NCBI GenBank assembly: GCA_037447655.1
Contig: JBBHKE010003477.1
Span: 1-64,000 of the forward strand
Reading direction: 5' to 3'
Origin: Zygnema cylindricum
Lineage: Eukaryota; Streptophyta; Zygnematophyceae; Zygnematales; Zygnemataceae
Length of the DNA: 64,000 nt
The translations under genes were made by a program, and so were the position numbers. Below the pieces are notes generated by a model, which searched no databases, had not been told where the DNA came from, and saw only the letters and a list, made by a program, of their open reading frames with translations. Shown piece after piece: positions 23,182 through 39,115 of the stretch (within the stretch, counting starts at the first letter, position 1; each line of letters starts with the position of its first letter).

Positions 23182-24319
23182 TGTTGAAATTTAAGTATTT
23201 TCTAGGTTTGTATTAGGATAGAAAATTGCACAAACACTCTGCCTCTAACTCCCTTCTCCAAGCCCCCACACTTGTTGTAGTCACTGAAGGCTGGATAGGG
23301 AGCTAGAGCCATCAGTGCCTCGGCCCTCTAGAGAGACATGGAGTTGTTTTGGTAGTTTTACCAAAATGGGAATTTACGGACCTAGGATTTGATTTTGGTA
23401 CCTGCCTTCAATCAAATCTCCTATAGCCATTAGCTTTGTCTTGTGGACTAGGACCTGTGGAGAGATATATAGGGTTCGAAAGATTTTCAAAGGTTAACAC
23501 GTAGACTAATTCATTTAACATGACAAATAAGATTCTCAGCGCATAGTTACAGTTAGATTTAGTACGAATTAGAATACCGCACGAAACAAATGTGCGGCAT
23601 ATTTATTTCATCGGCTAGAATTAAAAGTCGGTCTTGATCAAACGGCCATGGTGGGAGCCGATATCGCGGAATTGGCGTTTTGGCGTTTTTCCGTCAACGC
23701 CACTCCAAAAGACACGTGGCAACATCTTACCGGTTTGCAGAATCTTAGGAACGCACGATAACAAGTCCAAATGTGACAGATGTCACCGTTATGGCCATGT
23801 TGTACAAATACCGTACAAAAAGTACTCCGACACTTGTACTTTTATGTACGGTACACTCTTGTGATTGGTGTCGTTCCTCATTAGTAGATGGTTTAGAGAG
23901 AGGTTTAGGACTTAGAAAATAGTAGGTAACCGCCTCTCTTTAAGAGTGCTTCTGTACGAAAGGTCAACTTTGACCAGCCATAACTAACTGCTCAGGGGAG
24001 CAAATTCAGTGATTATTTTTGCTGCGGACTCAAAAGAGTCCAGGTGTAGTCTGTCAGAGATTTTGCTTCCAGGGTGGTTGCATTTGTAAGGGAAAGTCAA
24101 AGTTGGGGAATGTGTTCAAATACTCATATTCAAACTTTGCACTCTGTTGGGGAACTAAGCACACAGACTGTCTTCTTTCACAAGGGTGAAGCTCTATTAG
24201 TGTTCTGACTGTCAAGGTGTCAGTCATTTTGGGTTCGTATCAACTTAGAGTTGGCAATATCTAGATAAGCTTCTTTGGATCTGCGATTTCTGTGGGGGAA
24301 TGGAGCCCATATAATTTCA
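23182..24319 (+). mobile_element. Solo LTR of the hairpin-LTR copia family
   Basis: Flanked by the exact duplication CAAAG (23177-23181 and 24320-24324). It starts TGTTGAAATTTAAGTATTTT and ends CCCATATAATTTCA. It includes ATATATAGGG (about 23466), an ACACGTGGC box (about 23712), the GTAC hairpin, and GGACTC-AAAA-GAGTCC. The hairpin normally reading CTACAC/GTGTAG has lost its 5' arm here. Confidence 0.9.
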
Positions 24320-24324
24320 CAAAG

Positions 24325-24626
24325 TGTTAACTTTCCTCGATCCAAAAAAAGCCATTAACCATGTTTAGAAAACAATGACTTTTAAAATTAAGACATTTTA
24401 AACTCATAATTGCAACAAGAAAAAATGCCTTATTTTATTTGCCTTACTAACAATGCTTAAAATTTGGCTAGGGTTTATAATATTAATGTTTTACGTGTCA
24501 TTTTCATGTATTATGTTACTCGTAATAGAATAGGTGTTTAACATTTATTTTTACCCTATCAAGTAAATACTACGTATGTAAAGTGGTGTGAAACCTGTCG
24601 TAGTTACAATATGCTTATCATACACG

Positions 24627-24671
<45 letters not shown>

Positions 24672-26202
24672 ATTATATATACCACCTTTGCCACATTTGT
24701 TTAATTTACCACAGATTAGCATGTTACAACATCACAAGTTGCGTGTATTCCCCCGTTGCTCTAGTCACCGGTATCGCTTAGATTACTATCGCTTCCGAGG
24801 TTATTAAAAATATTCGGCTGTTTGTTTTTGATTTTATAATGTAATTTTAAAGCCTATAAGAATTGAATTTGCCTAATGAAACCCAACTTAAATTATCGTA
24901 CCAAAACGTGGCTCATTAAAAATGATTGTTTATATTAACTTTGGTCTTTCTATTTGCATAAGAAAAAAACAACGTTAATCGTAAAAGTCTCAATACACAT
25001 ATTTTAGGTTGTGACAAACGATGCTATATTTTTATGTTTATATTTGAAGTTTAAAATAGAAAGTGTTGTTTAGTTTGCTCGTGGATATTAACAAAATATT
25101 ACATGTTTTCAAACAAAATCTCGGATGCTTTGTTGACCTCGATTAAACAAATCGTTAGGTTTATGAATCCTCTACGTATTTTTTCGCTAGTTAGAGCTGA
25201 TGTTGTTGGCTCGCGTGTTTTGATACTCCCATTTAATCAATGTGGATGACGATGTTCGAGTCACACAGTTTTACTTTGTAAAAAATGTGGACGTCAACGC
25301 AACGATTGATTGATTAATTTGATTCAATTTAAACCAATATATAATCTTTAATGCATGTTCATTTCATATTGATCGAGATCCAATAGTGTGTCATTTGATA
25401 AATAGATTTGTATACTCGTCTAACAACTCTATTAGAAACAAAAGGATGTTATTTCCTACACTTATGTATAACTACTCAAATAATAAAGTTGTCTTTATTG
25501 TTTGAGGAAACCGACACCACATTGTCACCATAAGAGTCGTTTATCCACAAAGCTTACGTATAGGAAAACATATACCCGTGCCCGCGAGTTATTTTGTCTC
25601 ATGTAATAATTACACATAATTTTATGTATAGAAAGAGATTACATAATTTGTAAATTGACAAAAAAACTATGTAAAATCTTTTCATTTACGAAGTACAAGT
25701 TTTTTTGTGAAGGTTTAAGCCTTGTTTTATGCTTTGATTTTTTTTTGTTGGCCATACACATTTTTACAGCATGTCTTTGAAAAAAAAAATTGGCATATGT
25801 AAATTTGAGACACATTAAGAGAGCTTGATGTGAAACACTTAAGACTTAAGGTCAATGGTAAAATTAAAGGTAGTATTTCTTAAAACATTTAGCCATGTTT
25901 TGAAAATGTTTTTTTTTTTAATTAACCTAAAGATTTGTGACTTAAAAACGTTTCCAAATATGAGGGTTTAAGTTGTTCAACTAAACCGAAACAAATTCAT
26001 TGTTTTCAATTAAAAAAAAATGTTTCATTGTTTCTACTAAGATTGTAATATTATTCGTGTCTCCTAACAGAACGTGACCCGTAAGTGAGGGTTGATAAGA
26101 GACAGTATTATTTAAATAGATATATCAATTTGCATGTGAAAAAGGCTTTAAAATACATGAAGGTATGAATGTTACTCAAATATATAGACATGTATAAATG
26201 AT
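24325..26202. other. AT-rich spacer with an (AT)n microsatellite
   Basis: No gene recognised in about 1.9 kb. A run of about 19 AT dinucleotides lies at roughly 24629-24667. Homopolymer A and T tracts are frequent. Confidence 0.6.
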
Positions 26203-27302
26203 TGTTGAAATTTATGTATTTTCTAGGTCTGTGTTAGAAAAATAAATAGAGTGTTGAAAAGAGGTGACTAATAGTTCACTTCTATATTTTAGTTAGAATG
26301 TAAAGAGAGAGAAAGAGAGGACCAAAGGCACGCCATGGTTGCCGCATCATCTAGAAGGAGGAAGAATGAATTGGAAAGTATTTTACTAGTTTTAGCAAAA
26401 TACTGCCGCCGTCCGGATTTGAACCGGGGTTTGTAGGCTACTGAAAAGTCCAACGCCTTATCCATTAAGTTACTTACACAAGATACAGGTGACGGGTTTC
26501 ATAAATCTATAAATATTAACGAAACAGCTAATTAACAGCAGACTAACCAAAATGAGCAATTTCTGCATGTACGCGAATCTGAACCGTGTAAAATATGTGT
26601 TGATCGGACGGCCGGAATTATAGCCGCCACGCGAAGTGAGCTTTTTGGCGGCATACGGATATAGCGTCACGCGGTGCCACGTGGCGCCACATTATTTGAT
26701 ACCGGAGAAGATGGGAGGAGGAACCATGGCTTCCGATATGACAAGTGTCACCTTGTAGACCTTGTCGTACAATGGTTGTACAATAAGTACATCGCCCATT
26801 GTACCTTCTTGTACTTTATAGTGTTCCTATTGGACTAGGGTTTAATAGTAGGTAGCCGTGAGTAGGCAGACCGAGACTTAGTAATATTTAGGTACCTCTC
26901 TCTCTAAGAGAGCTTGTAACTATAAAGGTCATCTTTGACCAGCCATAACTTAATGCTCGGGTGAGCAAATTCAGTGATAAAAAAAAAAATTTGCTGCGGA
27001 CTCAGGGGAGTCCAAGCTACACAAGGGTGTAGTCGGTCAGAGTCTTTGCGTGCCAGGGTGGCACTTATTAAGTGGGAAAGTCAAAGTGGGGAATATTGTC
27101 CAAAACACATATTGAAGCTTTGCATTTTGTGGTGGAACTGAGCACACAGAAGGTCTTCTCTTCACAGGGGTGAAGATATATTGGGGTTCTTATTGTCAAG
27201 GGATCATTTATTTGGGTTTATATCAACTTGGAGTCAGCACTATCTAGATTAGCTTCTTTTGGATCTGCGAATTCTGTGGGCAATGGAGCCCATAGAATTT
27301 CA
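26203..27302 (+). mobile_element. LTR, left arm of a palindromic LTR pair
   Basis: Begins TGTTGAAATTTATGTATTTT and ends GCCCATAGAATTTCA. It is nearly identical to the inverse of 27313-28403. It has the clearest hairpin set in the window: GGTCAT..TTGACC (26927-26940), TGCTC-GGGT-GAGCA (26954-26967), GGACTC-AGGG-GAGTCC (26998-27013), CTACAC-AAGG-GTGTAG (27017-27032), GTGCCA-GGG-TGGCAC (27050-27064), and a 10-bp terminal stem (27272-27297). It has an antisense tRNA-like module with B-box at 26415-26425. Confidence 0.9.
26402..26480 (-). other. tRNA-like module inside the LTR (antisense)
   Basis: On the minus strand, TAACTTAATGG (A-box-like, from 26472) and GGTTCAAATCC (matching the B-box consensus, 26425-26415) are spaced as in a tRNA gene. 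A CCGG/CCGG T-stem and an arm reading TTGGACTTTTCA lie between them. The 5' acceptor side does not pair with the 3' side, so it is not a functional tRNA gene. It may be a tRNA-derived promoter or pseudogene retained in the LTR family. Confidence 0.55.
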
Positions 27303-27312
27303 GGTTAAAAAC

Positions 27313-28403
27313 TGAAATTCTATGGGCTCCATTGCCCACAGAATTCGCAGATCCAAAAGAAGCTAATCTAGATAGTGCCGACTCCAAGTTGATATAAACC
27401 CAAATAAATGATCCCTTGACAATAAGAACCCCAATATACCTTCACCCCTGTGAAAAGAAGACCTTCTGTGTGCTCAGTTCCACCACAAAATGCAAAGCTT
27501 CAATATGTGTTTTGGACAATATTCCCCACTTTGACTTTCCCACTGAATAAGTGCCACCCTGGCACGCAAAGACTCTGACCGACTACACCCTTGTGTAGCT
27601 TGGACTCCCTTGAGTCCGCAGCAAAAAGAATCACTGAATTTGCTCACCCGAGCAGTAAGTTATGGCTGGTCAAAGATGACCTTTATAGTTACAAGCTCTC
27701 TTAGAGAGAGAGGTACCTAAATATTACTAAGTCTCGGTCTGCCTACTCACGACTACCTACTATTAAACCCTAGTCCAATAGGAACACTATAAAGTACAAG
27801 AAGGTACAATGGGCGATGTACTTATTGTACAACCATTGTACAACAAGGTCTACAAGGTGAGACCTGTCATATCGGAAGCCATGGTTCCTCCTCCCATCTT
27901 CTCCGGTATCAAATAATGTGGCGCCACGTGGCACCGCGTGACGCTATATCCGTATGCCGCCAAAAAGCTCACTTCGCGTGGCGGCTATAATGCCGGCCGT
28001 CCGATCAAAACATATTTTACACGGTTCAGATTCGCGTACATGCAGAAATTGCTCCTTTTGGTTAGTCTGCTGTTAATTAGCTGTTTCGTTATATTTATAG
28101 ATTTATGAAACCCGTCACCTGTATCTTGTGTAAGTAACTTAATGGATAAGGCGTTGGACTTTTCAGTAGCCTACAAACCCCGGTTAAATCCGGACGGCGG
28201 CAGTATTTTGCTAAAACTAGTAAAATACTTTCCAATTCATTCTTCCTCCTTCTAGATGATGCGGCAACCATGGCGTGCCTTTGGTCCTCTCTTTCTCTCT
28301 CTTTACATTCTAACTAAAATATAGAAGTGAACTATTAGTCACCTCTTTTCAACACTCTATTTATTTTTCTAACACAGACCTAGAAAATACATAAATTTCA
28401 ACA
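27313..28403 (-). mobile_element. LTR, right arm of a palindromic LTR pair
   Basis: Inverse copy of 26203-27302, separated from it by only 10 bp (27303-27312). The arms differ by a handful of substitutions and a short A-tract indel. The tRNA-like B-box here has lost one base (GGTTAAATCC). Flanks do not show a clean 5-bp duplication: ATGAT on the left recurs on the right only after three extra bases. Confidence 0.9.
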
Positions 28404-29629
28404 CATATGATACGAATATAATATCACACAAATGAGGTAGTAAGGGTTAATTCAAGGTGCAATATGTTTTTAAATTACTTTGTCGACGAGGAATGTTTAT
28501 TTGTATCATATCTGTAGATTCTTTAGTGTTCTAAATATTGCCCTGTGCCTAAATATTTGCAAATAGGTGAAAAGCACGAATTAACTATGTATAGTGTGGT
28601 CCAAACAACCCAAAAATATATATATTTTCAAGGACGAAAGTAGTTATGTTGTATTATATGGCCAATTTTATCAATCGAGAGAAAAAAACAGTTTTATTTT
28701 TACCTCTTAATTTCACTCTAAACTTGGTGAATAGTGAACATTGGACATTGAAAAGTGTTGAACATCCTAGCTTCCCACTCTGAAGGTATGACTTAGTGAA
28801 TATTACCTTTACAATATATGTTAGCGTTATTTACATTGCGGACGAGGGATTGTAGTTATTTTAACATTCCATATGATATGTTCTTTTTATTTTTTACGTT
28901 TAGTAAAACATGACCGTTTACTTGTATTTGTACTCATGTATTTAAATGTGAAAATTATTCACTGGTCCAACAACCAACCACTAGTAAGGTAACCACCCAT
29001 AAATTTAAGAGCCTTTTTAGGTTGTTTCCTTTAATTGGAAATGATCGTAAACTTTTCCTTTAATTGTGCGGTCTCATTTTACTTCTCCAAAATTCTCATT
29101 TGACATTTGCTTATGTGTTGCTCTCATGTTTTATTTCTGTTTTAAATTTTTGATTATAAGCCATCTATGTGTAAAAGGTGCTAAAGGCTTCTCGGACCTA
29201 TAGAGGATAACCACGTACATTTACATAGGTATTAGGTTGATAAAACAATAAGGTGGATTTGGTGACACAATTTTAATGAATACAATTATGTCTTCCATGT
29301 CAAAAGCCAAGTCTTTATTGCAAAAATAGCCATGGTAAAACCATCTCTGTCCAAAAGGGTTAAAACTGAAAAAAACATTAATGTTTGGAGACTACAAGAG
29401 TGTAAAGCTACGCCTAACAAATTAAACGAAACGCGAAACACTAAAGTACTAACAAAAGCAAAAAACCAAAACAAAAAAAGGGGAAGAAAGTACACCGTGA
29501 ATCGCTTGTATTGTAAATAACATTCTATGCGCGCCCCTAAATTTTGACCTTCCAATCTAACATAGAATTAGTAATACTTATTTTCCTTGTACGTTAATAT
29601 AGGTATGGTTTTGTTATCGTCAATTACAC
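28404..29629. other. AT-rich spacer, no gene recognised
   Basis: No transposon ends apart from a TACACCGTGAATCGC end at about 29492, which probably belongs to a degraded MITE. Frames at 29286-29555 overlap on both strands without motifs. Confidence 0.45.
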
Positions 29630-30193
29630 TACACCGCCAATCGCTATTAGCGTAAAAGTTCCTTTAAAGTATATGAATAATTACCGTGGTTTACGCTAAT
29701 TAAGAATTTGAAAATTTTGAAAAAAAAAATACATTCTAATTGTTTAATAATTCTAATTTGGGTCTTTGAAAAAAGTAAATGTCGGTCGCAAACATGCTTA
29801 CACTAATATAGGAATTTGTACAAAATCTGACAAATAGTACACAAATTGTACGTTCACACAGTCGAAACGTGGTTGCTGGACGAATATATGCGAACGTGAT
29901 ATTTGACAACCCGATTCGATCCCCTTTTTAGACCGCACATTCTCATGGGTCCACGGCTACTAAACATAATGAATTGTACTTTCTCACTTAAAAAGGTATG
30001 TTTTTGTACGGTATGACTCTGACCGTATAGCACACTATTTAAAAGATGACGTACTTCCGTTTTGTACGATACTTGGAAAATAACCCTAAATGGCGTACAG
30101 AAAAAAATAGAATAAGCTACGCTATTGGAGAATAAAAAAAAAAAAAGCGGGACGGATTTAGCGTACACCACGCTAATAGCGATTGTCGGTGTA
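29630..30193. mobile_element. MITE-like element, TIR TACACCGCCAATCGCTATTA
   Basis: The right end GCGATTGTCGGTGTA is the inverse of the left end with one difference over about 23 bp. TA flanks both ends. 564 bp, non-coding. It is another member of the TACACC-end superfamily. Confidence 0.8.
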
Positions 30194-30593
30194 GTTTGAA
30201 CAGTTTTTAAATATAGTGTACCAAATGTGTCAGTCCGTACCGGCAGTGTTAGCAGTGCTGCACTAAAGTACAGAAAAAGTGTCAGAAAAAGTTGTCGACA
30301 CGATAAAGTGGGTGACGTCGACACGGTTTATCGCACTCAGATTTGATTCCTAGTAATAAAGATGAACCTGTTCTCACTTGTTTAATCGTCGACTATGGGA
30401 ACACGGGCTATAGCGCGGCTACAGTATGGCAATTTGTATCCGAATTAGTGTTATATGTGTTAATTAGAGTTAATGTTTTTTTGCCTCCGGTCATGAAACT
30501 CAATATAGCGTTAATGGCATTATTTGTTTCTTTACACTATTAACAACACAAGCGATTCAGTACTACAGAACAGGACAGTACAATACTGTCCTG

Positions 30594-30797
30594 TACACCG
30601 TGAATCGTTATTAGCCTTATGTACGCTATATCGGCACCCCAAAATTTTGACATTGATACCTTAAATATAATAAATTACTCTATTTAAGGACGTGTACCAT
30701 AATCTGCCACGTCTCCTTACACTAAATTAGAAATGAATGACGCTAATTTATTCTTTACACTAATAATTTCTATGCGCTAATAACGATTCAAGGTGTA
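30594..30797. mobile_element. MITE, 200-bp family, copy inside a duplicated segment
   Basis: Same family as 9937-10139. The second copy of the surrounding duplication (33000 region) lacks it and has a single TA (ATACTGTACTGTACTGT). This gives the empty site and supports a TA target duplication. Confidence 0.92.
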
Positions 30798-30799
30798 CT

Positions 30800-32441
30800 G
30801 TACTGTACTAATCTCGTTTATATTATATGTTTCCATAGGTGGAGCGGACGAATTAGACCAGAACCGAACCGGGCCGAGTGCCATCAGTTGTTTTGGTGCT
30901 GTGCCACATACTGCCATAGTACGGAATACGCAACATAAAGACACACAACTATTAAAAACGTAGAAACGGCGTTTTACTACGGCCTTTTCCGTTGAAACCT
31001 TTCGTCGTGCACAGTAGCCGCCAGAGCGTACGAAGTCAACCCCCCATGTAGCTTGCCGCCTGCCGCTCCGACGGTCGTTATTGTCGGTATCCGTCAGTGG
31101 CAAATTAAATCGGAGGGGCCGTACGGCCACCTGAAGGATTCCGGTATCCTTGTCCACAGCTGGAGAAGTTATGTCAGAGCCGGCTGCATTTATTGCCCGG
31201 AACCAGATCGAATCTCGATCTTCACATTCGCCAATCGATACGCACGAACGAAACGCAGCGGACCACTCACCGACATCCTACGTGTCTCGTCTTCCCGCCA
31301 TTTTTCTCCACTACCCGACAGACCAGCGGTGTCGACTTGTCCGTGCCGTACAAGTCGAATAATACTATTGTATTCCTTTAACGCCGCGTGCGACGTCGTC
31401 CGTCGTGCGACGCATTGGCGCATTGAATGCGACGCAGCCGATTGGTGGATCCGCGCCGCCCGGCAGTTTCGCCGACAGCACCGGCGCGATTCGCGCGAAA
31501 CTCCCACTGCCGCCGACAAACCTGTGACGCTGTGACGCTCTGGAGTTGGCGCGGATGGGGGAGAGGGAGGTACAGATAGACCGAGGAAGGGGGGGGAGAG
31601 GGAGAGAGAGCGATAGACCAGGAGCTGGAAGACTTGGGAGACGGAGACGGTTAGCAAGGAAAGAGAACACGAGAAACAGGAGAGAGAGGGAGAGGAAGAA
31701 GAGAGAGGAAAGGGAGAGGGGGAGAGAGAGAGAAGAGAGAGAGAGAGGAGGGAGAGGGAGAAAAGGAAAGAGAGAGATCGAGAGAGAGGGAAAACTGAAG
31801 GAAGGAAGGAAGGAGTGACAGGGTTAAAGAGAGGTTTGATAGAGAGGGAGGGAAGCGAGAGAGGGGGAGAGGGAGAGCAATCGAAATGGGGACACCAAGA
31901 GAAGTGTGGAGGCAGGTGGGTAAATCTTAAAGGGGGTGGAGGGAAGGGAGAGGAGGCTAGGAGGGGGGAAAAGACAGAGGACAAGATGAAAGATATTTGA
32001 AGAGAGTGGATATAGTGTGGGCAGGGAAGGATTGGAAGGGAGAGGAAGGAGTTGGTGGAGAGGACTAGGTGTGTGACAAGGGAGAGAGGGAGGGAGAGAC
32101 TGGACTGTAGGGTAGGGATGGCTGGTTCGTGGGTGGAAGAGGGAGAGAGCGAGTGAGTGTATGTGAGAAGAGAGAGAGAGAGAGAGCAAAAGTGTTGAAG
32201 AGGGGACAAGGGATAAAACGAGGCCATTCGCACGTGTCTCTGTTTGGAATATTTTTCTTCAGTGGAGGAGTCTTTGGCCCTTTTGCTCACACGTGTGTTT
32301 TTTTTCTGGGTTTTGTCCTATTGCAGATTTTTGTGTTTTGTGCGTTTTTTGTCTTATCTGCGGCCGTGGTTTCTGCTTCCCGAGGTGCGCTTGAGTCTTT
32401 TCCTTCTTCTGATGAGAGCCCTCCCCCACATGGCGTTTGAG
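30800..32441 (+). repeat. Segmental duplication, copy 1: 5' region of the secreted-protein gene, truncated at a gap
   Basis: Aligns along its whole length with 33003-34680 (copy 2), including the GTGACGCTCTGG/GTGACGCGCTGG block, the 600-bp GA tract, and exons equivalent to the host gene's first two (ATG 32118; signal-peptide exon 32327-32384). It ends at the last base before the N run. The copies differ by scattered substitutions, small GA-tract indels and the MITE at 30594. Confidence 0.88.
32118..32384 (+). pseudogene. Partial duplicate of the secreted-protein gene (start and signal-peptide exons)
   Basis: Exon-like segments 32118-32132 (MAGSW) and 32327-32384 (IFVFCAFFVLSAAVVSASR) repeat host-gene exons 1 and 2 with the same splice sites (TGG|GTGGAA, TTGCAG|ATT, CCCGAG|GTGCGC). 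No downstream exons are present before the assembly gap at 32442. It is either a truncated paralogue, the 5' end of a second gene lost in the gap, or an uncollapsed allele. Confidence 0.55.
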
Positions 32442-32451
32442 NNNNNNNNNN
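32442..32451. other. Assembly gap (10 N)
   Basis: Ten N bases immediately follow the end of duplicated copy 1. A 10-N run is a placeholder, so the true distance is unknown. Confidence 0.99.
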
Positions 32452-32729
32452 AGTTTAAATCTGTACTGCAAATTAAGAGATAGCTAGGTACACGTTGAGT
32501 TGGGACAATGATAAAAAAAAGTAAAACGCCGGTTATGTTATACCCAGAATTTCCATATAACATAAAAAACGCATGTAATCCGTATACCATATTGTATTGG
32601 CCGCAAAATGAAAAAAAATAGTAACAGGGTTGAGTTGCACATGGATCGATAGAGAATTAAACGTCATGTCTAAATTTGAAAAAAAAAACGGACAAAAAAA
32701 TCTTTTTCTGTGAGTTTTGAGCAACCTTT

Positions 32730-32935
32730 AATTTAAACCGTCAGATTCGGATGATCGGACGGTCGCTGATTAAAGTAGCAATCTAAGAAGATCACATGAA
32801 AAGCCTATAACACAACTTACGATGAAGGCTATCGTCAGATTTGGACGATCGGACGGTCGCTGATCAATGTAGTGACTTAAGACGACCACATGAAAAGCCC
32901 ATAACACAACCTACGATGAAGGCGCAGACAAAAGA
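32730..32935. repeat. Tandem duplication of a dispersed repeat
   Basis: The block beginning CGTCAGATT(C/T)GGA(T/C)GATCGG and ending ACGATGAAGG is present twice in a row (about 100 bp each), and once inverted at about 4190-4290. It is non-coding. Confidence 0.75.
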
Positions 32936-34356
32936 CCTACAATAGAAACGCCTACTTTTGAACTATGCTATTAACGATTCACGGTGTACAGAACAGTACA
33001 GTACAATACTGTACTGTACTGTGCTAATCTCGTTTATATTATATGTTTCCATAGAAGGAGCGGACGAATTAGACCAGAACCGAACCGGGGCGAGTGCTAT
33101 CTGTTGTATTGGTACTGTGCCACATACTGCCATAGTACGGACATATGGTGCATAGTACGCAATATGCAACAAATAGTCACACGAATATTAAAAACGTCTA
33201 AACGGCGTTTTATTACGGCGTGTTACGATGGAACCTTTCGTCGTACACTGTAGCCGCCAGAGCGTACGAAGTCAACCCCCAGTTCAGCCTGCCGCTACGA
33301 CGGTCGTTATTGTCGGTATCAGTCAGTGGCAAATTAAATCGGAGGATCCGTACGGCCACCTGAAGGATTCCGGTATCCTTTCCTACAGCTGTAGAAGTTA
33401 TGTCAGAGCCGGCCGCATTTATTTCCAGGAGCCAGATCGAATCTCGATCTTCACATTCGCCAATTGATACGCACGAACGAAACGCAGCGGACCACTCACC
33501 ATCATCCTACGTGTCTCCTCTTCCCGCCATTATTCTCCGCTACCCGACAGACCAGCGGTGTCGACTTGTCCGCGCCGTACATGTCAAATAATACTGTTTG
33601 TCTGTTTTGTTCCTTTAACTCCGCGTGCGACGTCATCCATCGTGCGACGCATTGGCGCATTAAATGCGACGCAGGTGATTGGCGGTTCCGTGCGACCCGC
33701 CAAGTTCGCCGACAGCAGCGCCGCGTTTCGCGTGAAACTCCCACTGCCGCCGACAAATCTGTGACACTGTGACGCGCTGGAGTTGGCGCGGAGGGGGGAG
33801 AGGGAGGTACAGATAGACCGAGGAAGGGGGGGGAGAGGGAGAGAGAGCGATAGACCAGGAGCTGGAAGACTTGGGAGACGGAGACGGTTAGCAAGGAAAG
33901 GGAACACGAGAAACAGAAGAGAGAGGGAGAGGAAGAAGAGAGAGGAAAGGGAGAGAGAGAGAAGAGAGAGAGAGAAGAGAGAGAGAGAGGGAGAGGGAGA
34001 AAAGGAAAGAGAGAGATCGAGAGAGAGGGAAAACTGAAGGAAGGAAGGAAGGAGTGACAGGGTTAAAGAGAGAGGATTGATAGAGGGAGGGAAGCGAGAG
34101 AGGGGGAGAGGGAGAGCAATCGAAATGGGGACACCAAGAGAAGTGTGGAGGCAGGTGGGTAAATCTTAAAGGGGGTGGAGGGAAGGGAGAGGAGGCTAGG
34201 AGGGGGGAAAAGACAGAGGACAAGATGAAAGATATTTGAAGAGAGTGGATATAGTGTGGGCAGGGAAGGATCGGAAGGGAGAGGAAGGAGTTAGTGGAGA
34301 GGACTGGGTGTGGGACAAGGGAGAGAGGGAGGGAGAGACTGGACTGTAGGGTAGGG

Positions 34357-38269
<3,913 letters not shown>

Positions 38270-39115
38270 TACGGGTTTTATGTGCTATTTTTTTTTATTA
38301 GAGTGCGTACGGAAACTATTTTATGTTTTGGTCTAGTCTAGAATATTTAGTACGGAAGGACAGCAAGTACGGCGAAATCGAGACGTTGAGGTTGAAAGTA
38401 TTTATTGTCCGATGTGAATTATATCCTGTGTAAAATACGAATCTGATTGTTTAGGTTTTTCCCGTTTTTAGATCCTTAAGCCTATATGGGGTATTAGGCC
38501 AGTTTTTTCTATTATAAATGAGGGAAATGTGTTGAGTTGAAAGGCAGCACCAATTTGTGCCGCGCGGGAACCCTATTTTATATTTTTTTTATTTTTTTCC
38601 CTATATCTTTTTACCTTTTGATTATTCCAATATTCTGTTGTTCTTTGTTTTCTTAATTCCAAGTCATCCGTTTTTTGGTAAGAAATTGTCCTGGAGTGTC
38701 TGCGATGGCTTCTTATGGTGTCAATATATCTTTTATGGAATGATGGAATTTGGTAGATGATGTGCATGAGTTTCGACGTAACAATAGTAGACGACAAAAA
38801 TGATGACAAGATATGATATCAACTTTGATTCAGTTTGGTACTTTGTTTGTACGAGAACAAGAAAAAGATTATATTGCCAAAAAAAGCGATGGTAAGACCC
38901 GCTATAATACAAAACATGATCGTAACTAACAATCCTGGATGACCATCGAAGTTAAATGACAAAAATCACTCAGTTTTCCGTTTCTCGTTATGGTTGGAAA
39001 GTAATTATTTGTTTAGATACGTTCTCCCGTTTACGTCAGTCTGTAGTTTGTTTCAATCCTGTTACGTGGTTGGACGAGTCTAAAAGTTCACACGTGCGAA
39101 AACACTTGGAAATGC
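38270..39115. other. 3' flank of the host gene
   Basis: Begins after the TAG at 38267-38269. No AATAAA was seen in the first 250 bp; a TGTAA lies near 38429. No further gene was recognised before the next MITE. Confidence 0.45.

Noticed and set aside
26402-26480. Functional tRNA gene
   Set aside because: A/B-box-like elements and a T-stem are present, but the acceptor stem does not pair and the copies vary freely; called tRNA-like only.
31190-32290. 366-codon Ser/Leu/Pro-rich minus-strand frame
   Set aside because: It is the complement of the GA tract; a similar frame appears in the duplicate. Low complexity, no motif.
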